From G963665495 sp963677785 (lineage in GTDB: Bacteria > Desulfobacterota > Desulfovibrionia > Desulfovibrionales > Desulfovibrionaceae), in assembly GCA_963677785.2 (NCBI GenBank), contig CAXXDH010000003.1, positions 4,092,001 to 4,156,000 of the forward strand: a DNA stretch of 64,000 nucleotides. Reading direction: 5' to 3'. The notes under the pieces are model-generated. The model was not told the origin of the DNA and did no database searches. It worked only from the letters and a program-made list of their open reading frames with translations. How positions within the stretch are numbered: the first letter of the stretch is position 1; each line of letters starts with the position of its first letter. Made by a program: the position numbers and the translations under genes. Positions 1 to 8,575 of this stretch are shown piece by piece.

Positions 1-58
1 ATAATGATCTGAAGGTGTAATGGGCTAAGTTACGGGGCTTTTTTTCACAAAATACAGC

Positions 59-1021
59 ATGGTGGAATTCTGGACAAGCGTAGCGGAAAGAACCGTTGGA
101 AAATGCTCCAATAACAAGAGAAAAGGAATGAATAAGCAATTGTTGAAGCGCCTGGAAGATTTGGTCTCCGCCATTACCCGCGGAGAGTACTCCAAGTGTC
201 GGGATATGGAACGCATGGCGTGCGGAACAGACTGCTCGCAAGACGAAGCCAGATTTTTGGAATCTCTGGGTCTCATGTCGGTAAAGCTGGAAGCAAGAGA
301 GTACGCCATCGAACAACATCTTGAGGAGTTGGAGGCCAGGAACGCGGAATTGCTGAAGGAAAAGAAAAAAAATTCTTTTTTTTCCATGGTGTTCGTCAGT
401 CTTTTCCTGGCCATCAGCCTTTATGTTTTCCTGGTGATTTTAGCTAGAAATCTGGATTGGCAGGTGCATGACTCAGCCAGGATCGTGGAAGCCATTTTCC
501 TTTCAGTGACCCTTCTCATTATAAAAAAGAGTGGACTCTCTTTTGCCGACTTGGGGGTGACTTTCTCCGGTGGGGTTCAGTCCGTACGGTTCATGCTGCC
601 GGGTACGCTTACCGCCATCTTCGCAATGGTGGTCCTCAAAGGCATGCTTATTCTTCTGGAGTTCTGCGGACCGAATGAGCCATTGGTCGTCATGGACAAT
701 TTCGATCTGCTGTTTGTTCTATATTTGCCTGTGGCTTTTTTTCAGGAATTCATGGCCAGGGGCGTGATTCAAACTGCTTTTGAATCCGTACTGTCCGGCG
801 CAAACGCCAGATTCTGGGCGATAATGACCTCTTCAGCCCTATTTGGGCTGGTGCATATCCAGCTTTCAGTGGGGGTGGCCTTTGCATCTTTTGTATGCAG
901 CTTGTATTGGGGGTATTTGTACACAAAGAAAAGGAGCCTGGCGGGAGTGGGGCTGTCCCATTTTTTGATTGGGGACATGGCCTATGTGCTGGGTTTTTGG
1001 GACTATCTGTATATAATTTAA
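59..1021 (+). CDS. CPBP-family intramembrane protease-like protein
   Basis: A 320-residue membrane protein. Residues 25-105 are hydrophilic and rich in Glu/Lys (probable coiled coil), followed by about seven hydrophobic segments. The C-terminal half carries the three CPBP (Abi/Rce1-like) motifs: QEFMAR, where the family has EExxxR so the first Glu is Gln; FGLVH (FxxxH); and HFLIGD (HxxxD). Members are putative membrane metalloproteases; the substrate is unknown. The frame is open from a stop at 26-28. ATG 59 and ATG 128 (first Met of MNKQLLKRL) are both possible starts and neither has a strong ribosome site. plsC follows 10 bases downstream, so the two are probably cotranscribed. The replaced Glu leaves catalytic activity uncertain. 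Confidence 0.7.
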   Translation: MVEFWTSVAERTVGKCSNNKRKGMNKQLLKRLEDLVSAITRGEYSKCRDMERMACGTDCSQDEARFLESLGLMSVKLEAREYAIEQHLEELEARNAELLKEKKKNSFFSMVFVSLFLAISLYVFLVILARNLDWQVHDSARIVEAIFLSVTLLIIKKSGLSFADLGVTFSGGVQSVRFMLPGTLTAIFAMVVLKGMLILLEFCGPNEPLVVMDNFDLLFVLYLPVAFFQEFMARGVIQTAFESVLSGANARFWAIMTSSALFGLVHIQLSVGVAFASFVCSLYWGYLYTKKRSLAGVGLSHFLIGDMAYVLGFWDYLYII

Positions 1022-1031
1022 ACTATAATCA

Positions 1032-1787
1032 GTGGCTGAGGTTTTTTTGCGTTTGAAAAACTGGGTAATAAGCATCCCCATCTGGTTTTCAACCTTATTG
1101 TTTACCGTCCTCCTGTACGTGGCCATGCTGGTGGCAGTCCTGTTTACGTTTTTTTTTGATAAAAAACGCAGGATACCGCACTGGCTATGTTTCTGGTGGT
1201 CGGATGCGTTGATCGCCTTGAATCCGTACTGGCGGGTGAATGTGACGGGACTTGAGAATATCGCCAGAGGCCGGACCTATGTGATCGTAGCCAACCATCA
1301 GTCCATGGCGGATATTGCTTTGCTGTTCCAGACCAGGATGCAGTTCAAATGGGTCGCCAAGGAGTCGCTTTTTCGCGTCCCGATTCTTGGCTGGTGCATG
1401 TCCCTGGTGCGGCATGTCCGGCTTGCACGGAACAACCTTTCCAGCATTCGCCACGCATACAAGCAAGCTGAAACATGGGTCGACAAAGGTATTTCAGTTA
1501 TGTTCTTTCCAGAGGGAACGCGTACGCATACCGGCGCCATGGGCAAGTTTCGTAACGGTGCTTTCAAGCTGGCGTGCGAAAAACAAATTCCGATTTTACC
1601 CATTGCCATTGACGGAACCTTTACGGTTATGCCCAGAGGCGGATTGTCGTTCAATCCGGCAGCCGCGATTACCATGACTGTTCTACCGGTCATGGAGCCT
1701 GAATATTACGCTGCAACAGGAATCAACAAGTTCAAGCAGGCAGCCTGGGAAAGGATCAACAATACTTTGGTGGAAAGTAATCTTTAA
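1032..1787 (+). CDS. plsC: 1-acyl-sn-glycerol-3-phosphate acyltransferase (PlsC family)
   Basis: Transfers an acyl group to lysophosphatidic acid to make phosphatidic acid, at the inner membrane. The protein has 251 residues, an N-terminal hydrophobic segment (about residues 12-40), the HX4D motif NHQSMAD and the second block FPEGTR, all in family order. The start is GTG at 1032, since no ATG lies upstream in frame; it is 10 bases after the preceding CPBP gene. Length is normal for PlsC. Paralogues used in lipid A or other acylations look similar, so the exact acceptor is inferred. Confidence 0.88.
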   Translation: MAEVFLRLKNWVISIPIWFSTLLFTVLLYVAMLVAVLFTFFFDKKRRIPHWLCFWWSDALIALNPYWRVNVTGLENIARGRTYVIVANHQSMADIALLFQTRMQFKWVAKESLFRVPILGWCMSLVRHVRLARNNLSSIRHAYKQAETWVDKGISVMFFPEGTRTHTGAMGKFRNGAFKLACEKQIPILPIAIDGTFTVMPRGGLSFNPAAAITMTVLPVMEPEYYAATGINKFKQAAWERINNTLVESNL

Positions 1788-1880
1788 TTCACATCCTGCC
1801 TTTGCTATTTTTCAGTGCTCAGTTCGTTGTTCCCACCTGACAAATTAGTTTGATACTATATAATGCATAGCTTTAAATAC

Positions 1881-1913
1881 AGAGGAGCAGACAAAAAATC
1901 TGCCTGCTCCTCT
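1881..1913. terminator. Hairpin between convergent plsC and budC
   Basis: Ten-base-pair stem AGAGGAGCAG (1881-1890) with CTGCTCCTCT (1904-1913). An inner alternative pairing GCAGA/TCTGC (1887-1891 with 1899-1903) competes with it. It sits between two convergent genes, which suits a bidirectional terminator, but neither side has a long T-run, so efficiency is doubtful. Confidence 0.45.
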
Positions 1914-1990
1914 GCGCGTAATGGGATGGTGGTATTATCGTTTCATGACGCGAATGAAGATGAATTATCTCAATAGGGATAAACTATAGG

Positions 1991-2770
1991 TTAACGGTAT
2001 ACCATGCCGCCGTCGATGAGCACTGCCTGACCGGTCATATAATCGGAGTCAGGACCAGCCAGATAAGAAACAAATGCGGCCACGTCCGCAGGTACTTCCG
2101 GGCGTCCGAGAGCGATGCCGGCGCAATACTCTTTGAACGTGTCTCCCTTTGCCGCACCAGTCACTTTGGAGAAACCGTCGTCAATTTCTCCCCACATGTC
2201 CGTGTCTACGACGCCGGGGCAATAAGCGTTGACGGTGATTCCTGCGCTGGCGTATTCGCGGGCTGCTGCCTGGGTCAGTCCGCGTACGGCAAATTTTGTT
2301 GCGCTGTAGAGTCCGATCATTGCGAAACCATCATGGCCGGCGATCGAAGAGGCGCTGATGATTTTGCCCTTTTGTTTCCGGGCCAGAAACTTGGCGGCAG
2401 CGGCCTGAATGCCCCAAACCACGCCGTTTACGTTGATTTTGAAAATCTTTTCCACTTCTTCCGGGGTTACGTCCGCCAAGGCCTTTACCTGAGCAATGCC
2501 GGCGTTGTTGACCATTATGTCAAACCCGCCAAGTTCTTTTTCCGCATGATCAATTGCAGCGTACACCTGGTCGCGGTCACTGATATCGGCGACAAAGGTT
2601 GTGGCTTTACGTCCGAGGCCCTCAATCTCCTTGGCAACAGCTTGAAGCTTATCCTGCTTAAGATCGACAAGAGCTATGTCGGCTCCGTCCTGGGCAAGTC
2701 GTAATGCTATGCCCCGTCCAATACCCTGGGCGGAACCGGTAACCAGCGCGACTTTTCCTGAAATGGACAT
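1991..2770 (-). CDS. budC: meso-2,3-butanediol dehydrogenase / diacetyl (acetoin) reductase, SDR family
   Basis: NAD-dependent short-chain dehydrogenase interconverting acetoin and 2,3-butanediol (and reducing diacetyl) in the cytoplasm. The 259-residue protein has the nucleotide motif TGSAQGIG (residues 11-18), NNAG (88-91) and catalytic Ser142, Tyr155 and Lys159. The stretches VNGVVWGIQAA and SDYMTGQAVLIDGG closely match the Klebsiella BudC type as I recall it. A sigma-54 promoter lies about 140 bases upstream. A second, zinc-type butanediol dehydrogenase lies about 2.4 kb away on the same strand, also with a sigma-54 promoter, so both are probably one regulon. Family certain, substrate likely. 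Confidence 0.85.
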   Translation of the reverse strand: MSISGKVALVTGSAQGIGRGIALRLAQDGADIALVDLKQDKLQAVAKEIEGLGRKATTFVADISDRDQVYAAIDHAEKELGGFDIMVNNAGIAQVKALADVTPEEVEKIFKINVNGVVWGIQAAAAKFLARKQKGKIISASSIAGHDGFAMIGLYSATKFAVRGLTQAAAREYASAGITVNAYCPGVVDTDMWGEIDDGFSKVTGAAKGDTFKEYCAGIALGRPEVPADVAAFVSYLAGPDSDYMTGQAVLIDGGMVYR

Positions 2771-2906
2771 GGTGTATCTCCTTTGAAGTGCTTGGTTATC
2801 TTCGCGTCATGAATCAATACTGCCAGCTATTTACTCTGAAATACGATTAAGAATCTCTGTCAGATAGTCATAGCGAAGTAGCATCGCTAATTATTCCAAG
2901 TTAAAA

Positions 2907-2921
2907 GCAAGTGTTGTGCCA
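2907..2921 (-). promoter_or_regulatory. Sigma-54 (RpoN) promoter of budC
   Basis: On the minus strand this reads TGGCAC-N5-TTGC, an exact match to the -24/-12 consensus. It lies about 137 bases before the budC ATG at 2770. rpoN itself is in this window at 24675. An enhancer-binding activator is therefore expected. Confidence 0.85.
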
Positions 2922-3046
2922 TGCAGTATAATCTGAAGTTGCTATTTTATTGTCTATTCTTACAGTTTAGGATAATTAGTTATTTTGTGTTGCGGTAGCT
3001 TTTATGAAGATCAATGTTACGACAGTAAAAAAGAATAATTTGTTGA

Positions 3047-3076
3047 ACTGTTTTTTACAGTCGCAAAAAATTTGCG
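3047..3076. promoter_or_regulatory. Two adjacent palindromes, candidate enhancer-protein sites for budC
   Basis: ACTGT-TTTTT-ACAGT at 3047-3061 is followed directly by CGCAAA-AAA-TTTGCG at 3062-3076. They are 125-155 bases upstream of the -24 element, the usual distance for upstream activating sequences of sigma-54 promoters. Their function is inferred from position and symmetry. Confidence 0.45.
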
Positions 3077-3244
3077 TCGATGGCGAACACGACTCAAGCG
3101 GCTGCTGGTATAAAATCCGCTGTGATGTCTCTATGAACGGGCAGTGTGTTCTATTGATGAACACTGTGGTGAAAACGAACAGAGTCACGTGGTTGTCGTT
3201 TATGGCTGATTGGGCTTGGAAGTGAGAAAAATGCCGACAAAGAA

Positions 3245-3289
3245 AGGCCGGCTATACGCGTCCTTTGATTGAGAACGCCATGCCGGCCT
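3245..3289 (-). terminator. Probable thiC terminator hairpin
   Basis: AGGCCGGC (3245-3252) pairs with GCCGGCCT (3282-3289) about 40 bases after the thiC stop. On the minus strand the stem is followed by a pyrimidine-rich stretch rather than a pure T-run, so it is a plausible but imperfect terminator. Confidence 0.5.
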
Positions 3290-3328
3290 ATTCGAGGGGA
3301 TGTCCGGTTGTTTGCCGGACCATGATGT

Positions 3329-4606
3329 TTAGAGCAGATCGTCCTGCATACGCACAGCACAGAATTTCCCGCACATGGCGCATTCTTTCTGGTTGCTGAA
3401 CTGCTCGCGTCGTGCGCGCACCAAGGCCGGATCCAAAGACAGCTGGGTCATTGCGTCCCAATCCAGGGCTTTTCGTGCCTTGGACATTTCCAGATTGCGT
3501 GAAACAGCTTCGGCCCGTCCTTGAGCTGTTTCCGCAGCCTGGGCCGCGATACGTGAGGCCATTACGCCCTGGTACACGTCGTCGGCGCACGGCAGAGTCA
3601 GATGTTCGGCCGGGGTGACGTAACAGAGGAAATCAGCCCCGTAAAAACCGGCCAAAGCTCCGCCTATAGCCGCGCCGATATGGTCGTAGCCCGGTGCACA
3701 ATCAATGGTAAGAGGTCCGAGAACGTAGAGGGGGGCGCCGCCGGTAAGACGTTTGATGCCTTGAATCTGGGCCTGGACAAGGTGAAGAGGCACATGGCCG
3801 GGGCCTTCGATCATCACCTGTACGCCATTATCACGGGCTCTGCGGGCCAATTCGCCAAGTACGATGACTTCTTCCCACTGCGCACCGTCGCCGGCATCCA
3901 CTCCAGCACCAGGCCGCAGGCCGTCTCCCAGGCTGAGCACAACATTATGCGCTTGAGCGATATCCAGGATATCTCCATAACGCGTATAAAAGGGATTCTC
4001 ACGCCCGTTTTTGCGAATCCAGCGCGCCAAAATGGAGCCCCCGCGGGAAACGATACCCATTACCCGGCCTTCCTCGTTGGTCAGGTCGACGACACGTTCG
4101 GTAACACCGCAATGCACGGTCATGAAATCCACGCCTTGTTGCGCTTCTTTTTCAATTTCTTCCAGGATTTCATTTTCGGTCAGCCCAGCAGGGTCCTCCT
4201 CAGCCGCAATGTACCGTTGGGCAGCTGAGTATATGGGAACTGTGCCCAAAGGCAGTGGGGTGGAAGTCAGCATTTTCGTGCGGATAGCATCCAGGTCTCC
4301 AGCTGTGGACAGATCCATGACTGTGGTGGCTCCGGCGTCCTCGCTCATCCGCAGTTTTTTCTGTTCATGCTCGGGGTCGTTCAGAAAAGGAGAAGTCCCG
4401 ATGTTTGCGTTTACTTTGATCGTTGCGGGTTGCCCGATTAAAGTCGGCCGAACAGTTTTGTGTCCTGGATTTGCCAGCACGACCATGGTGCCAGTTGCAA
4501 CAGCATCGGCGACAGTCTCCGGATCCAGTCCTTCGTCGGCAGCCACAGAGGCCAGATGCTGGTCAAGAATCTTTGCAATAGTTGGGTTTTTTTTGATAAT
4601 CGACAT
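3329..4606 (-). CDS. thiC: Phosphomethylpyrimidine synthase ThiC
   Basis: Radical-SAM enzyme that rearranges aminoimidazole ribotide to hydroxymethylpyrimidine phosphate for thiamine synthesis. The 425 residues are the short anaerobe/archaeal form, lacking the long N-terminal extension of the enterobacterial protein. The C-terminal cluster motif is CAMCGKFC (Cys409, 412, 416), CxxCxxxC as in short ThiC proteins. Other family blocks are MIEGPGHVPL and TIDCAPGYDHI. The ATG at 4606 has only a weak upstream ribosome site. I found no TPP riboswitch: the 5' region lacks the CUGAGA and conserved 3' core elements. Its neighbours are the two butanediol dehydrogenases, an unusual context for thiC. Confidence 0.95.
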   Translation of the reverse strand: MSIIKKNPTIAKILDQHLASVAADEGLDPETVADAVATGTMVVLANPGHKTVRPTLIGQPATIKVNANIGTSPFLNDPEHEQKKLRMSEDAGATTVMDLSTAGDLDAIRTKMLTSTPLPLGTVPIYSAAQRYIAAEEDPAGLTENEILEEIEKEAQQGVDFMTVHCGVTERVVDLTNEEGRVMGIVSRGGSILARWIRKNGRENPFYTRYGDILDIAQAHNVVLSLGDGLRPGAGVDAGDGAQWEEVIVLGELARRARDNGVQVMIEGPGHVPLHLVQAQIQGIKRLTGGAPLYVLGPLTIDCAPGYDHIGAAIGGALAGFYGADFLCYVTPAEHLTLPCADDVYQGVMASRIAAQAAETAQGRAEAVSRNLEMSKARKALDWDAMTQLSLDPALVRARREQFSNQKECAMCGKFCAVRMQDDLL

Positions 4607-5150
4607 ATGATTCCTTTTGGGTCTGCGAATGGTTTGCCGAGTCGGCCCGCCTATGGGCCTCGTGTTTCAATAAGCAACAATTATGCCTGCAGCTGCGTTA
4701 TTTTGTTAATAAAAAAGATGTCCTTCAAACAGGCCATCGGAATAAAAAAGATGGGTGCGGTGTATACTCATATTTGCTGAGAATTATTTGATGATGACGT
4801 CTTTGGGGCAGCGGGCAATGCATATTTATTGTTAATTCTTCGGTAATCATGGTAATAGTTGTAGTAATGGGGCAACGTACCAAGCTTAATCAGTAATCCT
4901 GGATAATCGCATCAAGTTTGGTGATGGTGGGAATATGATACGGCATTATTTTGCGGGCCGTGAATTCCTGCTGCAGTGGAAAAGGATGGTTGTAACAAAC
5001 ACCCACGGGCGCGCTCGTGAGACATTCAGAACGCGCCCGTGGAACTTCAAAGGTGGCAAGACAACATATTTTACTTTATTGCCGTTGTGGCAATAACTTC
5101 TATTACTTTCTGAAGAAATTCAGACGCTTTTTCAGAAAGGGCAAGTTACT
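4607..5150. other. Intergenic region between bdh and thiC
   Basis: About 540 bases without a supportable gene. It contains the thiC leader, with a short GGCCC/GGGCC hairpin near 4645-4662, and the strong hairpin at 5003-5042 behind bdh. No riboswitch core is recognisable. Confidence 0.5.
5003..5042 (-). terminator. Strong GC-rich hairpin downstream of bdh
   Basis: Eleven perfect pairs, CCACGGGCGCG (5003-5013) with CGCGCCCGTGG (5032-5042), about 110 bases after the bdh stop. On the minus strand it is followed by GTGTTTGTT rather than a pure T-run, so it may terminate transcription or protect the 3' end. Confidence 0.5.
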
Positions 5151-6221
5151 CTATGACTTGACGATAATTTTGATATTTTCGTCTTTGTTGTTGATCAATT
5201 CCAAAAAGCCTTTTTTGACGATATCATCCAGTTCGATTTTTCCAGTGATCATGGGGTCGGCTTTGATCTGGCCTGTAGCCAGCAGTCTGGAAACGCCGAT
5301 GAAGTCATCCAGCGTATAGGCCAGCGTACCGATAACGCGTTTGTCCGTGCCGCTCAGGGTGAAAAAGTTGAAAGAGCTGGGCTCTTCGAAGATCCCCACG
5401 ATAATTGCGCGACCGGCATTCCGAATTACATCAATGGCCAGCGGACCAGTAAACTTGTTGCCCACACATTCGAAAGATACGTCAGCGCCGGATCCGTTGG
5501 TCAGGGCTTTGATTTCCGCAACCGGGTCGCATTCCTTTGGGTTGAGAACCAGGTCGGCTCCGCATTCTTTGGCTTTTTCTGTCCGGGCTTTGGACATTTC
5601 CAATACGATGACTTTGCCCGCACCAGCTGCCTTTGCAGCCATCAGCGTTCCCAGGCCAATGGTGCCGGCGCCGATGATGACGACGATCTCACCAAGAATG
5701 GAACCTGCTTCACGAACGGCCTTGAAACCTGTAGCCAGAGGTTCGATCAGTGCTCCTGCCTCGGGAGTAACACCTTCGGGCAACACAAAGCACAACTCCG
5801 CAGGAACGTTTACGTATTTTGCGAATGCGCCGTCGTTCATCAAACCGGTAAAAGCGAGTTTTTCACACACATTATAGCGTCCGGCACGGCAGGTGACGCA
5901 TTCGCCGCAGTGCTGGCAAGCATCTGGTGCGACCAGATCTCCAACCCGCACGTTGGTGACTCCCTCGCCTACCTCTACAATAGTTCCGGTGAACTCATGC
6001 CCCAGGATAACGCTTCCCTGCTTTCCGGTCAGGGGGTGAGGCGCGTCAAAGGGAATGAAAATCGGACCCGCGATGTATTCATGCAGATCCGATCCACAAA
6101 TACCACACCATTCGACCTTAATTTTAACCCATCCAGCAGGTGGAAACGAAGGAACGGGAACGGTTTCTACACGTACATCCTCTTTGCCATGCCAAACAGC
6201 GGCTTTCATTGTTTCGCTCAT
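5151..6221 (-). CDS. bdhA: Zinc-dependent 2,3-butanediol dehydrogenase (MDR family)
   Basis: NAD(P)-dependent, zinc-containing alcohol dehydrogenase most like (R,R)-butanediol dehydrogenases. Of 356 residues, catalytic zinc ligands are Cys39 (in CGICGSDLHE) and the GHEF block (His75-Glu76); structural zinc cysteines are 105, 108, 111 and 119; the Rossmann motif is IGAGTIGLG. The frame stays open to 6335, but I choose ATG 6219-6221 because it begins the family's MKAAVW block, has an AAAGAGAG ribosome site, and lies downstream of the sigma-54 promoter at 6301-6315, whereas the longer start would lie upstream of that promoter. A sorbitol/threonine dehydrogenase-like substrate is the alternative. 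Confidence 0.85.
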   Translation of the reverse strand: MSETMKAAVWHGKEDVRVETVPVPSFPPAGWVKIKVEWCGICGSDLHEYIAGPIFIPFDAPHPLTGKQGSVILGHEFTGTIVEVGEGVTNVRVGDLVAPDACQHCGECVTCRAGRYNVCEKLAFTGLMNDGAFAKYVNVPAELCFVLPEGVTPEAGALIEPLATGFKAVREAGSILGEIVVIIGAGTIGLGTLMAAKAAGAGKVIVLEMSKARTEKAKECGADLVLNPKECDPVAEIKALTNGSGADVSFECVGNKFTGPLAIDVIRNAGRAIIVGIFEEPSSFNFFTLSGTDKRVIGTLAYTLDDFIGVSRLLATGQIKADPMITGKIELDDIVKKGFLELINNKDENIKIIVKS

Positions 6222-7071
6222 AAGGGTACTCTCTTTGGTTTTGTGGGTTGTGATAGTAACTATGGTCGCTACCAACGAGATGGTGAACTCGCCGATACTT
6301 GCACCGGACGTGCCAAAGGAAAAATTGCAAGCCATTGCGGGCCGCAGAGGTTATTTGTTGTATAATAGCTTGTAATGTTAATAAATTATTTCAAGCAACT
6401 GGTTGAATGCAGTAGAGGCGTGAGGGGTCTTTCTGGATGCGAGTCAGTTTGTCCTGTTTCTGTGTTCAGTATTCGAACATGTTGAGAGTGATTGTTCGCT
6501 TTCAGAGCAGGATTGTATCAACGGATATAATTATGATTTTGCCGCGCAAGAGATTGTATCATTGTATAGAGCTCCTGGATTTTGAAATAACTTGTGTAAC
6601 TGGCAGGAGTTAGTGATGATCTCAACTAATAGGAAAATACAGGACTTGTAGTTTAACAATATAGTAAAGATACATTACTATAAATTCATGATGACAAAGG
6701 AAGTGGAAAAGTTGCAGAGCTAATTATCTCAATTTTAAAAAGGTTATATGTAATACATAATTCAAGCTGGTTGTGTGAATGGTGCAAAATACGAAAACAA
6801 GAAAAACGTGTGGTATATTTTTTGCTTTATTTCTAAGTCAATCATTTGATTTTTTAGGCTGTTATCTGATTTTTAGAGAAGAGGGGCCGGTTGATTGTCG
6901 CAGGATGGCCCGTATTTTAAGCCTTGACTCGTATCTCGTCGTTTTCGTTTCCAGTCAGTCCTGATTCAAAAAGGACAAAGCTTTCAACAAGTATTCTTAC
7001 AGGCACTCTGGTGTTTCAGTTGTTCGTTTTAGTGGAGGCTGTTCCTGAACAGTAAAAAAGGAGAAAGGAAT
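6222..7071. other. Gene-free region between bdh and the VOC gene
   Basis: About 850 bases holding the bdh sigma-54 promoter (6301-6315) and presumably activator sites, then AT-rich sequence leading to the VOC gene. A 61-residue open frame at 6779-6964 has no ribosome site or recognisable features. A weak sigma-54-like sequence near 7010 (TGGTGT-N5-TTGT) is not convincing. Confidence 0.5.
6301..6315 (-). promoter_or_regulatory. Sigma-54 (RpoN) promoter of bdhA
   Basis: Minus strand reads TGGCAC-N5-GTGC, with the invariant GG and GC at the correct 10-base separation. It leaves a leader of about 70 bases before ATG 6221. It matches the second butanediol dehydrogenase promoter at 2907-2921 and supports co-regulation. 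Confidence 0.75.
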
Positions 7072-8073
7072 ATGAAGCCGTTATTTACGCAGACGACACA
7101 AGTTGGAGTAGTTGTAAAAGATCTAGATAAGACTTTGGAGACATATGTACAAAAGTATGGCATTGGCCCATGGAAAGTTTATACATTTAATAAAGATACC
7201 GTTGATGATTTGTATATCGGCAACGATTCTGCTGATTATAATATGAAACTTGCACTCTGCATGGTAGGAAATACAATGTGGGAACTTATCCAACCAATTA
7301 GTGATAACACTGATTATGTACGATTCCTCAACGAGCATGGTGAAGGGATACATCATATCGCCATTGGAGTCGAAAGTGTTGATGATTATTTTACATTCTG
7401 CAAGGATAATGGATTATATCCTATTCAGGGTGGTTCCTGGAAATGTGTAGGTGGAAAATTTTTGTATGACTATCGTGATACAAGAGAAGATCTTAAAATA
7501 ATAATGGAGCTGCATGGACCTGATGCGGGCATTGAACTGCCTGAACCTGATTACGAATATCCCGCAGGCCCCATGCCGCGTAAGCCCGTTTTTACGGATG
7601 TTCTGCAAATCGGCATCATCTGTAAGGATTTGGAAAGCACCATTAAGACGTATACTGATAAATATGGTGTCGGTCCCTGGAATAAATACCGTTTTGACAA
7701 AGATACGGTGGCTGACCTGAGACGTTTCGGAAAACCTGAAGAATATGCGATGGATTTGGCTCTGGCTCAGATTGGCAATGTGCAGTGGGAATTGATTCAA
7801 CCTCTGGATGATAAAAGCGATTATGCCATTTTTCTCAAAGAACATGGCGAGGGCGTGCATCATGTAGCCCTCGCGACAGACGGCTATGAGAGTGCTGTGA
7901 AATTCTGTGAAGAAAATGGACTTAAACAGATACAGTACGGCTACTGGAACAGTAATTTTCGTTATGATTACCGAGACACCCGTGACGATCTCAAGTGCAT
8001 CGCCGAACTGTATGGTCCGGATTCTAGCTTTGATTGGCCTAAACCTCTGGCAGTATATGAAGTTTCCCGCTAA
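7072..8073 (+). CDS. Tandem VOC (glyoxalase/epimerase-like) domain protein
   Basis: 333 residues made of two similar halves (about residues 5-150 and 172-320), each with the vicinal-oxygen-chelate pattern: an opening strand (QVGVVVKDLD / QIGIICKDLE), WELIQP, HHIA or HHVA, and a closing acidic E in MELHGP / AELYGP. Such proteins bind a divalent metal and act as epimerases, lyases or dioxygenases; the sequence resembles methylmalonyl-CoA-epimerase-like members, but I cannot give the substrate. A strong ribosome site (AAGGAGAAAGG) precedes ATG 7072 and a terminator follows at 8099-8137, so it is a single-gene unit. Confidence 0.75.
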   Translation: MKPLFTQTTQVGVVVKDLDKTLETYVQKYGIGPWKVYTFNKDTVDDLYIGNDSADYNMKLALCMVGNTMWELIQPISDNTDYVRFLNEHGEGIHHIAIGVESVDDYFTFCKDNGLYPIQGGSWKCVGGKFLYDYRDTREDLKIIMELHGPDAGIELPEPDYEYPAGPMPRKPVFTDVLQIGIICKDLESTIKTYTDKYGVGPWNKYRFDKDTVADLRRFGKPEEYAMDLALAQIGNVQWELIQPLDDKSDYAIFLKEHGEGVHHVALATDGYESAVKFCEENGLKQIQYGYWNSNFRYDYRDTRDDLKCIAELYGPDSSFDWPKPLAVYEVSR

Positions 8074-8098
8074 TTTACTTACAATGTTCTAATGGGAT

Positions 8099-8137
8099 GA
8101 GAACTCCTTCCTTAAAAAAGAGGGGTTCTCTTTTTTT
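8099..8137 (+). terminator. Rho-independent terminator after the VOC gene
   Basis: GAGAACTCC (8099-8107) pairs with GGGGTTCTC (8122-8130), followed by seven T. Confidence 0.88.
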
Positions 8138-8575
8138 GACTATTCTTTGAGATAATGATATATTGCTAACTTATAATTTGTTATGACGAGTACAAGTTGT
8201 TTTGACATTGCAATCCTATTTTTTAGCAATGCCATAAAATTTTTTATAATGCTTCAATTTTGATTTACAATTTTGAAATATAATTTTTTTGTTGTAGATT
8301 TGTTATCAATAATGACAAATATAATTATATTTTAATAAAATGGAATAATATTTGAATATAGTTATGTAGTTCAAATATTTTTTCCGAATAGTTTTTTGCA
8401 AGCTATTTTTTGTTGCTAACTAGAATAAAATACAGAGGAGGTGAGCAAAGAGAAAACGAAAAGTTAAATGGTAGTGGCAGATAATGACAGTCAAAACTGA
8501 ATATATCATTCAATCCGGCTATCATTAGCCACCAATGCAACGGTTTTGGAATACACTTCAATAAAAGGGGAATTC
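8138..8575. other. AT-rich intergenic region
   Basis: About 440 very AT-rich bases with no supportable gene, presumably the promoter region of the following membrane-protein gene. No clear sigma-54 site was found. Confidence 0.45.

Larger units (their letters stand above)
2771..3244. other. Intergenic control region of budC
   Basis: About 470 bases without a convincing gene. It holds the sigma-54 promoter at 2907-2921 and, 125-155 bases further upstream, two palindromes at 3047-3076. Short open frames here lack ribosome sites and family-like sequence. Confidence 0.6.

Noticed and set aside
3004..3225. 73-residue plus-strand ORF
   Set aside because: It overlaps the palindromes and lacks a ribosome site or family-like sequence.
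4607..4800. TPP riboswitch before thiC
   Set aside because: On the minus strand I find neither the CUGAGA segment nor the conserved 3' core; a CTGAGA on the plus strand near 4778 is in the wrong orientation.
6779..6964. 61-residue ORF before the VOC gene
   Set aside because: No ribosome site; composition like random AT-rich sequence.
7000..7030. Sigma-54-like site before the VOC gene
   Set aside because: Reads TGGTGT-N5-TTGT; the near-invariant C of the -12 GC is missing.
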